64,000 bases of DNA, from assembly GCA_965229695.1 (NCBI GenBank), contig OZ245921.1, positions 868,001-932,000 of the forward strand, in the 5' to 3' direction. The position numbers and the translations under genes are program-made. A model generated the notes under the pieces. It did not search any database. It worked only from the letters and a program-made list of their open reading frames with translations, and was not told where the DNA came from. Below, one piece after another: positions 35,905 through 43,880 of the stretch. Source of the DNA: JANSYL01 sp965229695 (GTDB lineage Bacteria > Pseudomonadota > Alphaproteobacteria > Rhodobacterales > Rhodobacteraceae). The number at the start of each line of letters is the position of its first letter. The stretch's first letter is position 1.

Positions 35905-36663
35905 TTACCCCCCACCGGTTGGGGCGCTGAGCGCCCCGGCCGCGCGGGCTTGGGATAGCGCCACACCGCTTAGTCCCGTCTGGCGCATGGCCAGGATCAG
36001 GGCCAGCGCCTCCTCCGCCGCCGCCTCAACCGACAGCCCCGCCGCGCGAATGTTCGAGATACAGTTGCGCGCGCTGTCGGGTGTCTGGGCCTGCGGCTCA
36101 TGGGTGATGTAAACGCCCAGGCTATCCGCCGCCGACAGGCCCGGCCGTTCGCCCAACGCCATCACAACGGTTTTGGCCTGCAGCCGTCGGGCAATGTCAT
36201 CCCCCAACGCCACCCGCGCCTGCTGCGCCAAGACAACCGGGGCCAGTGTTAGCCCTTGGGCCTTCAATCGCTGCGCCAGCGCCAACAGAAACGGCGGGCC
36301 GTTCAGAATCGCCGCAATGGCCGACAGACCGTCGCCAAGCACCAGCGCAACATCGCACGGGCCGTGGTCGGGCAAAATGGCCGCCTCGTCCAGCACGCGC
36401 CCCAGATCAGGGCGCTTCACAAATGCCTCCCGTGTCTGGGCCGCGCTGACCACGGTGCAGGTCTCCAACCCCTCGGCCTCCAAGGCAGCAGCGCAGCGCG
36501 GCACGTCCAACTCCGATTGCACCGCCTCGCGCGCCTGGGCGTAATCCAAGGCAAACCTCAAGCTTGCCGCTGTGTCCAAAGCGCGCCCGCGCGGGCCAAG
36601 GGTTAGCCGCGCCTCGGTCAACTCGCGCAGCGCGGCGCTTGAGGCTTTCCCCGGCGCGCTCAT
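35905..36663 (-). CDS. eutC: Ethanolamine ammonia-lyase small subunit
   Basis: Light chain of the adenosylcobalamin-dependent enzyme that turns ethanolamine into acetaldehyde and ammonia. 252 aa from ATG 36663; EARLTLGPRGRAL, ALDYAQAREAVQSELD and the cobalamin-region PDHGPCDVALVLGDGLSA and GERPGLSAADSLGVYITHEP match EutC. ATG overlaps the eutB stop. No eutA, eutD/E/G or microcompartment shell gene is nearby, so this is the compact proteobacterial form. Confidence 0.93.
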   Translation of the reverse strand: MSAPGKASSAALRELTEARLTLGPRGRALDTAASLRFALDYAQAREAVQSELDVPRCAAALEAEGLETCTVVSAAQTREAFVKRPDLGRVLDEAAILPDHGPCDVALVLGDGLSAIAAILNGPPFLLALAQRLKAQGLTLAPVVLAQQARVALGDDIARRLQAKTVVMALGERPGLSAADSLGVYITHEPQAQTPDSARNCISNIRAAGLSVEAAAEEALALILAMRQTGLSGVALSQARAAGALSAPTGGG

Positions 36664-38036
36664 GCGGCGGGCAAGCGCAACCGGCCCAGCGCCTCCTCTA
36701 GGCTTGGCAAATGGGCATCGGGTTGGCCAATCCCGCTTTCCACCATCCAAGCCTCGAATTCCGGTGCAGGCAGGCGCCCCAGCGTATCGCGGATGAATTG
36801 TGCGTCGTGAAAGGCAAGCGATTGGTAATTCAGCATGATGTCGTCGGCGCCGGGCACGGTGATCACGAAATTCACACCCGCTGCCGCCAAACTCATCAGC
36901 AGCACATCCATGTCATCCTGATCCGCAAAGGAATGGTTGGTGTAGCAAATATCCACCCCCATCGGCAGGCCCAGCAGCTTTCCGCAGAAATGATCCTCCA
37001 ACCCTGCACGCGTGATCTGCTTGCCATCGGCCAGGTATTCCGGCCCGATGAACCCCACCACCGTGTTGACCAAAAGCGGGCGGTAGCGGCGGCAAACGGC
37101 ATAGGCGCGCGCCTCCATGGTTTGCTGATCCATCCCGTGATGGCCACCCGCCGAGAGCGCCGCCCCCTGCCCGGTTTCGAAATACATCAGATTGGCGCCG
37201 GTGAGCGCGCGGCCCAGCGCTTGCACCGCCTCAAACGCCTCATCCAGCATCGCCAGGGTCACGCCAAACCCATCATTGGCCACATCCGACCCGGCAACCG
37301 ATTGGAACACCAGGTCAACCGGCGCGCCCGCCTCCATCGCCCCGATGGCGGTGGTGACATGGCCCAGGCAGCAATGCTGTGTCGGCACCTTTAGCTCGGT
37401 CCGGATCAGCTCCAGCACCTCGCAAATGCGAATGTAATCGTGCACCGAATCCGTGGCTGGATTGACACCAATCACCGCGTCGCCCGCCCCCATTAACAAC
37501 CCGTCCAAGGCCGACACCGCGATGCCCCGGCTGTCATCGGTGGGATGGTTGGGCTGATTGCGGGTCGATAGACGGCCCGGCAGGCCAATGGTGCTGCGGA
37601 ACCGCGTGATGACCCGCGCCTTGGCCGCAACCGCGACCAAATCCTGCGCCCGCATAAGCTTCGAGACCGCCGCCACCATCTCGGGCGTCAGGCCCCAGGC
37701 CAGATCGGTCAGCGCTTTGGCATCGCAGGCCGGATCCAACAGAAAATCGCGAAAGCCCCCGACGGTCAGATGCGCCACCGGGGCAAAGCGGTCGGGGTCA
37801 TGCTGGTCAAAGATCAGCTCTGTAACCGCGTCGCCCTCAACCTCCATCACATCGTCCAGAAACGCCTTCAGCGGCACATCGGCCAGGCACATCTGGGCTG
37901 CGATCCGTTCCAGGGGCGAGGCAGCTGCCACCCCGGCAAGCTGATCGCCGGTACGCTCGGGCGTGGCCTTGGCCAGCAGCGCTTTCAGAGAGCCAAAGGC
38001 AAACCGCGTCCCCCCAAGATCGTATGAATAGCCCAT
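36660..38036 (-). CDS. eutB: Ethanolamine ammonia-lyase large subunit
   Basis: Catalytic TIM-barrel subunit of the B12-dependent lyase, 458 aa. Diagnostic stretches: NQPNHPTDDSRGIAVSALDGLLMGAGDAVIGVNPATDS, CCLGHVTTAIGAMEAGAPVDLVFQSVAGSD, and MYFETGQGAALSAGGHHGMDQQTMEARAYAV. Its start lies 28 bp downstream of the halogenase stop, same strand, so the three genes may be one transcript. Acetaldehyde disposal enzymes are not in the window. Confidence 0.96.
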   Translation of the reverse strand: MGYSYDLGGTRFAFGSLKALLAKATPERTGDQLAGVAAASPLERIAAQMCLADVPLKAFLDDVMEVEGDAVTELIFDQHDPDRFAPVAHLTVGGFRDFLLDPACDAKALTDLAWGLTPEMVAAVSKLMRAQDLVAVAAKARVITRFRSTIGLPGRLSTRNQPNHPTDDSRGIAVSALDGLLMGAGDAVIGVNPATDSVHDYIRICEVLELIRTELKVPTQHCCLGHVTTAIGAMEAGAPVDLVFQSVAGSDVANDGFGVTLAMLDEAFEAVQALGRALTGANLMYFETGQGAALSAGGHHGMDQQTMEARAYAVCRRYRPLLVNTVVGFIGPEYLADGKQITRAGLEDHFCGKLLGLPMGVDICYTNHSFADQDDMDVLLMSLAAAGVNFVITVPGADDIMLNYQSLAFHDAQFIRDTLGRLPAPEFEAWMVESGIGQPDAHLPSLEEALGRLRLPAA

Positions 38037-38063
38037 TGGCCACCGTCGCTGTTGACCCGATGC

Positions 38064-39719
38064 TCAGAGAATGCTGGCAGATTCAAGCTCTGGCAACTGC
38101 AGCTTTGCCTTCGGCGCACGGCCCGAGGGCAAGCCGACCGTGGCCTGTGCCATGGGAAAGCTCGGCTCCGCCGCCTCGCCCCGCAGATGCAGCAGCAGTT
38201 TGCGGTGATCCGGCATCGCCTTGACCATCGCGGTCGAGCGTGCGCGCCAATCCGCCATATATTTGACCCAAGCCGCCTTATCAGGCGCGCGGCGGGTGAT
38301 TGCATCGATATCGCCCCAGCCGTTTTGATAGACCTGCTTGCCCAGCAACACCGCCTGGAACGTGCCCGCCGGGAACAGCACGGCAAAGGGCAGGTCGAAA
38401 TGGGCTGGCAGGGCACGTTTCCAAAGTTCCAGGTTTTCGGCCAGGCTGTCAGGCACCTCTAGCCGCCTGGCATCCTCCCAATAGGGATCATCGGTCCGGT
38501 TGCTCAGCGCGTAATGCAGGCAGATGAAATCCCGCACCTCGTCATAAAGCTTTTCGCTCAGCCGATTGTAGCGCCGCCGTGGCGCCTCATCAAAATCGCT
38601 GTCGGGAAAGTAAGAGGTCAGCCAACGCAGGCTGGTGTCGATCATATGGATCGCGGTAGATTCAAGCGGCTCAATGAACCCGCCCGACAGGCCCATGGCG
38701 ACACAGTTCTTGACCCAAGGCGTCTTGGTTCGGCCCACGCGCATCGGGATCGCGCGCGGCTCCGCATCTTTGGCCCAGGGCCCCAGAAACTCCAGGAATT
38801 CGGCGCGTGCCTCCTCGTCGCTGCGATGGGCCGAGGAAAACACATAGCCCGTGCCAACCCGGTTAAAAAGCGGCACGCGCCAGCTCCACCCCGCGCCCAG
38901 CGCTGTGGCGCGGGTGATGGGTGGGATGGTCTTTGGGTCGGGATGGGGCAGTTGCACAGCAAGCGCGCGATCATTGCCCAAATAGCGCGAATAATCCTCG
39001 AACTCCGCGCCCATGACTTGGTTGATGATCAGCCCGCGAAACCCGGTGCAATCCAGCACAAACTCCGCCGGGAGCCTGCCACGTTCCTTCAACTGAAGCG
39101 CTGAGATATAGCCGCGCTCATCCTGCTCGACCTCGACCAGATCGTCATAGATATGCTCGACCCCGCGCGCGACGCAGGTGTCGCGCATAAGCCCGGCAAA
39201 CTTGCCCGCATCCAGGTGATAGGCGTAGCCGGTCGCAGGTTTGAACCCTTTTTCGGTGATCTGGCCCGGCCCTTTATTGGCCATCATCAAGGGCACGGCG
39301 GGCGCATAGCTGCCGATGAAATCCTCTTTCCCCGAGCCGCTGCCGTAACGCAGGAAATGGTGCGCAATCGACATGTTCGACAGCGACGGCACCGGCGAAA
39401 ACGGGTTGATGTAATGGATGAAATCGCCCTTGGCATCGGTGTTCCAGCGGCCAAACTCGACCCCCAGTTTGAAACTGGCATTGCAGGTGCGGAAAAACTC
39501 AGCCTCGGAAATCCCGCACATTTTCAGGGTCTGGGCCAGGTTGGGCACGGTTGCTTCACCCACACCCACGGTGGGGATGTTGGGGCTTTCGATCAGCATC
39601 ACCTTCAGCGGTGCGCGATCGGGGGCGGGCCTGCCAAAGGCCGAATGGATCATCAAAGCGGAAAGCCACCCGGCGGTGCCACCGCCCACGATGGTCACGG
39701 ATGTGATCGGTTGACCCAT
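38064..39719 (-). CDS. Flavin-dependent halogenase, tryptophan halogenase family
   Basis: 551 aa. FAD site GGGTAGW at residues 12-18, the GxWxWxIP-type motif as GWSWRVP (Trp278, Trp280, Pro283), the active-site lysine in NASFKLGVEF (Lys84), and the Glu-Ser pair in GGFIEPLESTAIHM (about 353-354). All core features of PrnA/RebH-like halogenases are kept, so halogenation using FADH2, O2 and halide is plausible; the substrate is not evident. ATG 39719 has GGGGGA upstream. It precedes eutB by 28 bp. Some family members are annotated without tested activity. Confidence 0.87.
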   Translation of the reverse strand: MGQPITSVTIVGGGTAGWLSALMIHSAFGRPAPDRAPLKVMLIESPNIPTVGVGEATVPNLAQTLKMCGISEAEFFRTCNASFKLGVEFGRWNTDAKGDFIHYINPFSPVPSLSNMSIAHHFLRYGSGSGKEDFIGSYAPAVPLMMANKGPGQITEKGFKPATGYAYHLDAGKFAGLMRDTCVARGVEHIYDDLVEVEQDERGYISALQLKERGRLPAEFVLDCTGFRGLIINQVMGAEFEDYSRYLGNDRALAVQLPHPDPKTIPPITRATALGAGWSWRVPLFNRVGTGYVFSSAHRSDEEARAEFLEFLGPWAKDAEPRAIPMRVGRTKTPWVKNCVAMGLSGGFIEPLESTAIHMIDTSLRWLTSYFPDSDFDEAPRRRYNRLSEKLYDEVRDFICLHYALSNRTDDPYWEDARRLEVPDSLAENLELWKRALPAHFDLPFAVLFPAGTFQAVLLGKQVYQNGWGDIDAITRRAPDKAAWVKYMADWRARSTAMVKAMPDHRKLLLHLRGEAAEPSFPMAQATVGLPSGRAPKAKLQLPELESASIL

Positions 39720-39810
39720 CTGGCCGTCCCCCTCTGCCCCTGCGCGTTGGGACAAAGGCTAGAAAGGCTGATGCGGAAAATCACCTGTAATCCGCTGGCC
39801 TGCCCGGCGG

Positions 39811-39828
39811 CGTGGCGCAAGCGCCACG
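39811..39828 (-). terminator. Perfect 8-bp hairpin after the DUF4389 gene
   Basis: CGTGGCGC-AA-GCGCCACG lies between the DUF4389 stop and the halogenase start. It could end or attenuate transcription entering the halogenase gene. No T-run. Confidence 0.4.
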
Positions 39829-39838
39829 GCGGTCTGGG

Positions 39839-40147
39839 TCAATCCAGGTCGGTCCAGGGCCAGGGTTTCACCTCGGATGCGGCCACCTGATAACGCGCCG
39901 CCTTGGCCATCCAAATCCCCAGATCGGTGCCGAAATCGGCCAACCGCTCGTTCTTATCGCCTTTGTTCAGCAACATAATGATGAACTGAACCAAGGTGAT
40001 CAGGGTCAAAACGGTTTGCGACAGGCTGATCATCACAGCGATGATCACCATGTAGACCAAGCGCATCCAAAGCGATTCCTTGGCCTCAGCCTCGGGCTGG
40101 TCACCGTTCAAACGGCCCTCAAGGTTCTGATCGTCATTGCGTTCCAT
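39839..40147 (-). CDS. DUF4389 family membrane protein
   Basis: 102 aa. A Glu/Asp/Asn-rich N-terminus precedes two hydrophobic helices (LWMRLVYMVIIAVMISLSQTV and LTLITLVQFIIMLL) and the family tail ADFGTDLGIWMAKAARYQVAASEVKPWPW. Role unknown; the family includes lipase-activity-regulator-like proteins. ATG 40147 is preferred to an upstream TTG. It lies 35 bp after the Gfo/Idh gene, same strand. Confidence 0.82.
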   Translation of the reverse strand: MERNDDQNLEGRLNGDQPEAEAKESLWMRLVYMVIIAVMISLSQTVLTLITLVQFIIMLLNKGDKNERLADFGTDLGIWMAKAARYQVAASEVKPWPWTDLD

Positions 40148-40182
40148 CTCTTCGGTCCCTCTGTCACCACCCAAGGCAAATC

Positions 40183-41157
40183 TTACCGCGCCAATCCCAA
40201 GCGCTCAAATATGGCATCCAGCACCACTTGCGTACCGCGCGAGGCTTCCAGCGGATAGGGGAATTTCGCACCCTCGAGACCCGTCGCCGCGACCGCTTCA
40301 ACCTGCAACGCGTATTGGCGTGCTTCGGGATAGCAGAAGACCTGATCGGGCTGGCCATCGCGCTTCAGGATCAGATCGGCCTGGGCGTATTGCCCTGCGT
40401 TAAAGGGCGCGGTCGCGGTCAGACTGCCCTTGTCCCCGTGAAACACCATCGCCTGCCGCCGCTCAGCCCGCATCGAGACATGGAACCCAAAGCGCACATC
40501 ATCCGCCTGCGCCTGAACCCAAGCCGAGGTATCGACACCATTTTCGACAATGGCATCGGCCCAAACCACGCCCGGCTCTAACCCGGTCGCAAAGCGAAAC
40601 CCGCCGATGGGGTAGACGCCCACATCGCGCAGCGCACCCCCGGCCAGGCTTGCGTCCAACCGGATATTCGCAGGATCAGCCAGGCCATAGGTGAAATGCC
40701 CGGTGACGGTGTGTAGTTGTCCCAATTCCCCGCCTTCGATCAGGGCACGCGCTTGCTGCCATTGCGGGTGGTGGGCGGGCATCCAGGCTTCGGCAATCAG
40801 CTTGCCGGTTTTCTCGCGGGCCGCGATCAGCGCGTCGAAATCCGCGGCGGTCAAGCCAATGGGCTTTTCACACAGCACATGTTTGCCCGCCTCCGCCGCG
40901 CGGATTGACCAAGGCACATGCAGCGCGTTGGGCAAGGGAATGTAAACGGCATCGATATCGGGGGAGGCCAGCAACGCGTCATAGCTATCGAAAACCGTCA
41001 GACCCGGCGCGATCTGTGCAAACGGCGCGGCCTTAGCAGCATCTCGCGTGGCCAAAGCCACCAGGCGGGATCGTTTGGCCTCATTAATCGCGGGCGCCAT
41101 GGTTTTACGCGCAAACCCTGCGGCCCCTAGAATGCCCCATCTGATATGATCTTCCAT
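40183..41157 (-). CDS. Gfo/Idh/MocA family oxidoreductase
   Basis: 324 aa. Rossmann start WGILGAAGFARKTMAPAI, the HVLCEKPIGL motif with the catalytic lysine, and the C-terminal beta-sheet domain, typical of NAD(P)-dependent sugar or inositol dehydrogenases. Substrate unknown. GGAGG directly precedes ATG 41157. A LacI-type operator just upstream suggests sugar-responsive control. Confidence 0.87.
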   Translation of the reverse strand: MEDHIRWGILGAAGFARKTMAPAINEAKRSRLVALATRDAAKAAPFAQIAPGLTVFDSYDALLASPDIDAVYIPLPNALHVPWSIRAAEAGKHVLCEKPIGLTAADFDALIAAREKTGKLIAEAWMPAHHPQWQQARALIEGGELGQLHTVTGHFTYGLADPANIRLDASLAGGALRDVGVYPIGGFRFATGLEPGVVWADAIVENGVDTSAWVQAQADDVRFGFHVSMRAERRQAMVFHGDKGSLTATAPFNAGQYAQADLILKRDGQPDQVFCYPEARQYALQVEAVAATGLEGAKFPYPLEASRGTQVVLDAIFERLGLAR

Positions 41158-41173
41158 GCCGCCTCCCCACATT

Positions 41174-41187
41174 TGTTAGCGCTATCT
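41174..41187. promoter_or_regulatory. Candidate LacI-family operator
   Basis: TGTTAGCGCTATCT agrees at 12 of 14 positions with the palindrome TGTTAGCGCTAACA, the general LacI-family form with a central CG. It lies 17 bp upstream of the Gfo/Idh start codon. No LacI-type gene is in the window. Confidence 0.6.
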
Positions 41188-41213
41188 TTAGCAACCTTTC
41201 TGGGCCGCGACAG

Positions 41214-41239
41214 CACAAAGCCGCCCCAATTGGGGCGGC
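41214..41239 (-). terminator. Intrinsic terminator of rpoH
   Basis: GCCGCCCC-AATT-GGGGCGGC (perfect 8-bp stem, 41220-41239) followed on the minus strand by TTTG, 23 bases after the rpoH stop. Confidence 0.75.
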
Positions 41240-41261
41240 CTCCGAACCTTGCGTCTCTCGC

Positions 41262-42158
41262 TTAGGCCGTCGCCAACATGCCTTGGTCTTTGGCCAGGTC
41301 GCGCATGCGCTTTTGCAGCTTTTCAAACGCCCGCACCTCGATCTGGCGGATGCGTTCGCGGCTGACATTGTAGACGCCCGACAAATCCTCCAGCGTCACC
41401 GGCTGATCCTGCAAACGGCGTTGGGTCAGGATATCGCGCTCGCGATCATTAAGCACTTCCATCGCCTCTTCCATCAATGACAGGCGCTGCTGGAACTCGT
41501 CCTTTTCGGCGTAATCCTCGGCTTGGTTGGCATCTTCATCCTCCAACCAATCCTGCCATTGCGTGGCACTTTCGCCTTCAGACCCGACCATGGCGTTGAG
41601 CGAGGCATCACCCCCAGACAGGCGCCGGTTCATCGAGATCACTTCATCCTCGGTCACGCCCAGATCATGGGCGATGCGCTCCACGTTTTCCGGGCGCAGA
41701 TCACCATCTTCCAACGCGCCGATACGGGCCTTTGCCTTGCGCAGGTTGAAAAACAGCTTCTTCTGCGCGCTGGTCGTGCCCAGTTTTACCAGGCTCCAAG
41801 ACCGCAGGATGTATTCCTGAATGGCGGCACGAATCCACCACATTGCATAGGTCGCCAGGCGAAACCCTTTTTCCGGGTCAAAGCGCTTAACGGCCTGCAT
41901 CAAGCCCACATTCGCCTCGGAAATCACCTCGGCCTGGGGCAGCCCGTAGCCGCGATAGCCCATGGCGATTTTGGCGGCCAAGCGCAGGTGGCTGGTCACC
42001 ATCTGATGCGCCGCATCGGTGTCTTGATCTTCGACCCACCGCTTGGCCAGCATGTATTCCTGTTCCGGCTCCAGCATCGGAAATTTGCGGATTTCCTGAA
42101 GATAGCGATTCAGACCTTGCTCCGGCGAAGGTGCCGGCAAATTTGCATAATTCGACAT
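41262..42158 (-). CDS. rpoH: RNA polymerase sigma-32 (heat shock) factor
   Basis: Directs RNA polymerase to heat-shock and stress promoters. 298 aa: region 1.2/2.1 MLAKRWVEDQDTDAAHQMVTSHLRL, the region 2 core KIAMGYRGYGLPQAEVISEANVGLMQAVKRFDPEKGFRLATYAMWWIRAAIQEYILRSWSLVK with the RpoH-typical QRKLFFNLR-like box TSAQKKLFFNLRKAK, and region 4 (LEDLSGVYNVSRERIRQIEVRAFEKLQKRMRD). A single rpoH is visible here; many Rhodobacteraceae have two. Strong intrinsic terminator downstream. Confidence 0.96.
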   Translation of the reverse strand: MSNYANLPAPSPEQGLNRYLQEIRKFPMLEPEQEYMLAKRWVEDQDTDAAHQMVTSHLRLAAKIAMGYRGYGLPQAEVISEANVGLMQAVKRFDPEKGFRLATYAMWWIRAAIQEYILRSWSLVKLGTTSAQKKLFFNLRKAKARIGALEDGDLRPENVERIAHDLGVTEDEVISMNRRLSGGDASLNAMVGSEGESATQWQDWLEDEDANQAEDYAEKDEFQQRLSLMEEAMEVLNDRERDILTQRRLQDQPVTLEDLSGVYNVSRERIRQIEVRAFEKLQKRMRDLAKDQGMLATA

Positions 42159-42192
42159 ATGAGGGACCCCCTGTTCGGCTCCGTTGAACTCT

Positions 42193-42220
42193 TATGTAAA
42201 CCTGATTAACTTTTCGTCAA
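42193..42220 (-). promoter_or_regulatory. Candidate rpoH promoter
   Basis: On the minus strand TTGACG (42215-42220) is followed after 16 bp by TACATA (42193-42198), about 35 bp before the rpoH ATG. It is sigma-70-like with a weak -10. Confidence 0.4.
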
Positions 42221-42322
42221 GAGGTGAGGTAAACTAAGTTGTTTAGAAATTATCGAGTGACCCTGCGAACAGCAAGCCATGTTACGGCCCAGTAACGTGC
42301 ACGTGCGCACAGTTGAACCTGC

Positions 42323-43345
42323 TCAAACTCGCAATTGCGTCAACAGCCCCGCCAAATCCGGCGGCAGGACCGCTTCAAAGCTAAGGGCCGCGCCGCTCAC
42401 CGGGTGGATAAAGCCCAGCTTGGCCGCATGCAGCGCCTGACGCCCAAACCCGTTCAGCGCGCCCGCAACCTCATCCCCCAAAAGCTTGCCCGACACCTTG
42501 CGCCGCCCGCCATAGGTTTGATCCCCGATCAGCGCGTGCCCCACATGGGCCATATGCACCCGGATTTGATGCGTGCGCCCAGTTTCCAACCGGCAGGCGA
42601 CCAGCGCCACGGGCCCAAAACCTTCCTCGACAAAGACGCGCGTCACCGCATGGCGACCGCCATGAAACAGCACCGCCTGCCGCTGCCGGTCGGTCTTGTG
42701 GCGTGCCAGATGCGTGGTGATCTTCAACACATTGCCGCTTTCAAAGCTGACCCCAGGCACCCCGCGCAGGCGCGGGTCGGCCGGGTCGGGCACGCCGTGG
42801 CAAAGCGCTTGATAGACGCGATCCACGCTGTGATCGGCAAATTGCGCTGCCAGCCCGTGATGGGCACGGTCCGATTTCGCCACGACCAGCAGGCCCGAGG
42901 TATCTTTGTCGATCCGGTGCACAATCCCAGGCCGCTTTTCGCCGCCGACCCCCGACAGGTTGCCGCCAAAATGATGCAAAAGCGCATTCACCAATGTGCC
43001 CGAGGGGGAGCCCGGCGCCGGATGCACCACCATGCCAGCGGGCTTGTTCACCACAATCAGATCATCGTCTTCAAACCGAATATCCAACGCGATGTCTTCG
43101 GCCTGGGTTTCCACCTCAGCGGCCTCTTCGACCGCCAGGGTGACCACATCCCCTTCTACCACCTTGGCCTTGCCGTCACGCACCACGGCACCGTTCACCG
43201 CCACCACGCCCTCGGCGATCATCCGCGCCAAGCGCGACCGGCTCAGGCTTTCGCCCTCTGGCACATCGCGGGCCAATGCCTTATCCAAACGAGGGCCAGG
43301 GTCCGGGCCGATTTGGACCGTGACGATACGGGCGCCATTCGACAT
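42323..43345 (-). CDS. rluD: 23S rRNA pseudouridine synthase, RluA/RluD family
   Basis: 340 aa. An N-terminal S4 RNA-binding domain (RLDKALARDVPEGESLSRSRLARMIAEGVVAVNG) precedes the catalytic domain with VHRIDKDTSGLLVVAKS (catalytic Asp) and RLETGRTHQIRVHMAHVGHALIGDQTYGG. Homologous to RluD, which makes pseudouridines in helix 69. The RBS AGGAGA lies inside the opposing DUF6476 coding sequence. The start codon overlaps that of DUF6476 on the other strand (CATG). Confidence 0.93.
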   Translation of the reverse strand: MSNGARIVTVQIGPDPGPRLDKALARDVPEGESLSRSRLARMIAEGVVAVNGAVVRDGKAKVVEGDVVTLAVEEAAEVETQAEDIALDIRFEDDDLIVVNKPAGMVVHPAPGSPSGTLVNALLHHFGGNLSGVGGEKRPGIVHRIDKDTSGLLVVAKSDRAHHGLAAQFADHSVDRVYQALCHGVPDPADPRLRGVPGVSFESGNVLKITTHLARHKTDRQRQAVLFHGGRHAVTRVFVEEGFGPVALVACRLETGRTHQIRVHMAHVGHALIGDQTYGGRRKVSGKLLGDEVAGALNGFGRQALHAAKLGFIHPVSGAALSFEAVLPPDLAGLLTQLRV

Positions 43346-43661
43346 GACAGACTCTCCTGAACCGCATTTGTCCGAGGAGGCGTTGCCCCCCTCCCTCAAA
43401 CGTTTGCGCCTGTTGGTCACCGTGCTGACCGTGACCATGATCGCAGGCGTCTTAACGATCATCCTGCTGCTTGTCATCCGCCTGAACGCCAGCGCCCCAC
43501 CCATCCTTGTGCACCCCGAACGCTTCGCTGTCCCGGCAGGTGTCGAAACACTGGGCTACAGCCTTATCGGCGACCGCGCCGTCCTGGTGGGCGATGATCA
43601 GGTGATCCGCGTCTTCGATGCGGAAAGCGGCGCATTGGAAAATAGCTTTCCGCTCGATTAA
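43344..43661 (+). CDS. DUF6476 family membrane protein
   Basis: 105 aa. A hydrophilic N-terminus (TDSPEPHLSEEALPPSLKRL) leads into one membrane helix, LVTVLTVTMIAGVLTIILLLVI, then a periplasmic-type tail with VLVGDDQVIRVFDAESG. The ATG at 43344-43346 shares two bases with the ATG of rluD on the other strand. No clear RBS is seen upstream, so the mRNA could be leaderless or use an internal start. Function unknown; the family is confined to Rhodobacteraceae-type genomes as far as I know. Confidence 0.75.
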   Translation: MTDSPEPHLSEEALPPSLKRLRLLVTVLTVTMIAGVLTIILLLVIRLNASAPPILVHPERFAVPAGVETLGYSLIGDRAVLVGDDQVIRVFDAESGALENSFPLD

Positions 43662-43678
43662 GTCCGCGCCCGCCCCCG

Positions 43679-43700
43679 CATCTTTATCCCATAAATATGG
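43679..43700 (+). repeat. Gene-end motif CATCTTTATCCCATAAATATGG, copy C
   Basis: Lies 18 bases after the DUF6476 stop and ahead of the converging tRNA-His. Close match to the copy at 32108-32130. Confidence 0.6.
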
Positions 43701-43759
43701 ACATCCCGCCCGGTGCTCCAAGCGCAGCGCTGCAAATCAAGAACCTCGTCATGGAAGGG

Positions 43760-43836
43760 TGGTACCGCCTCCCCGGCTTGAACGGGGGACCTCTGGATCC
43801 ACAATCCAGCGCTCTAACCAACTGAGCTAAGGCGGC
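43760..43836 (-). tRNA. tRNA-His (anticodon GTG)
   Basis: Cloverleaf on the minus strand: acceptor GCCGCCT/AGGCGGT (G1:T72), anticodon stem CTGGA/TCCAG with loop TTGTGGA (anticodon GTG), T loop TTCAAGC, discriminator A73 and encoded CCA. 77 nt. The base before position 1 is T, so the usual G-1 is not encoded and A73 replaces the usual C73, as known for the alphaproteobacterial tRNA-His group. Confidence 0.96.
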
Positions 43837-43880
43837 ACTGGCAGGCGGAATACGCAAGCCCGCCCGCGAATGCAAGGGCG

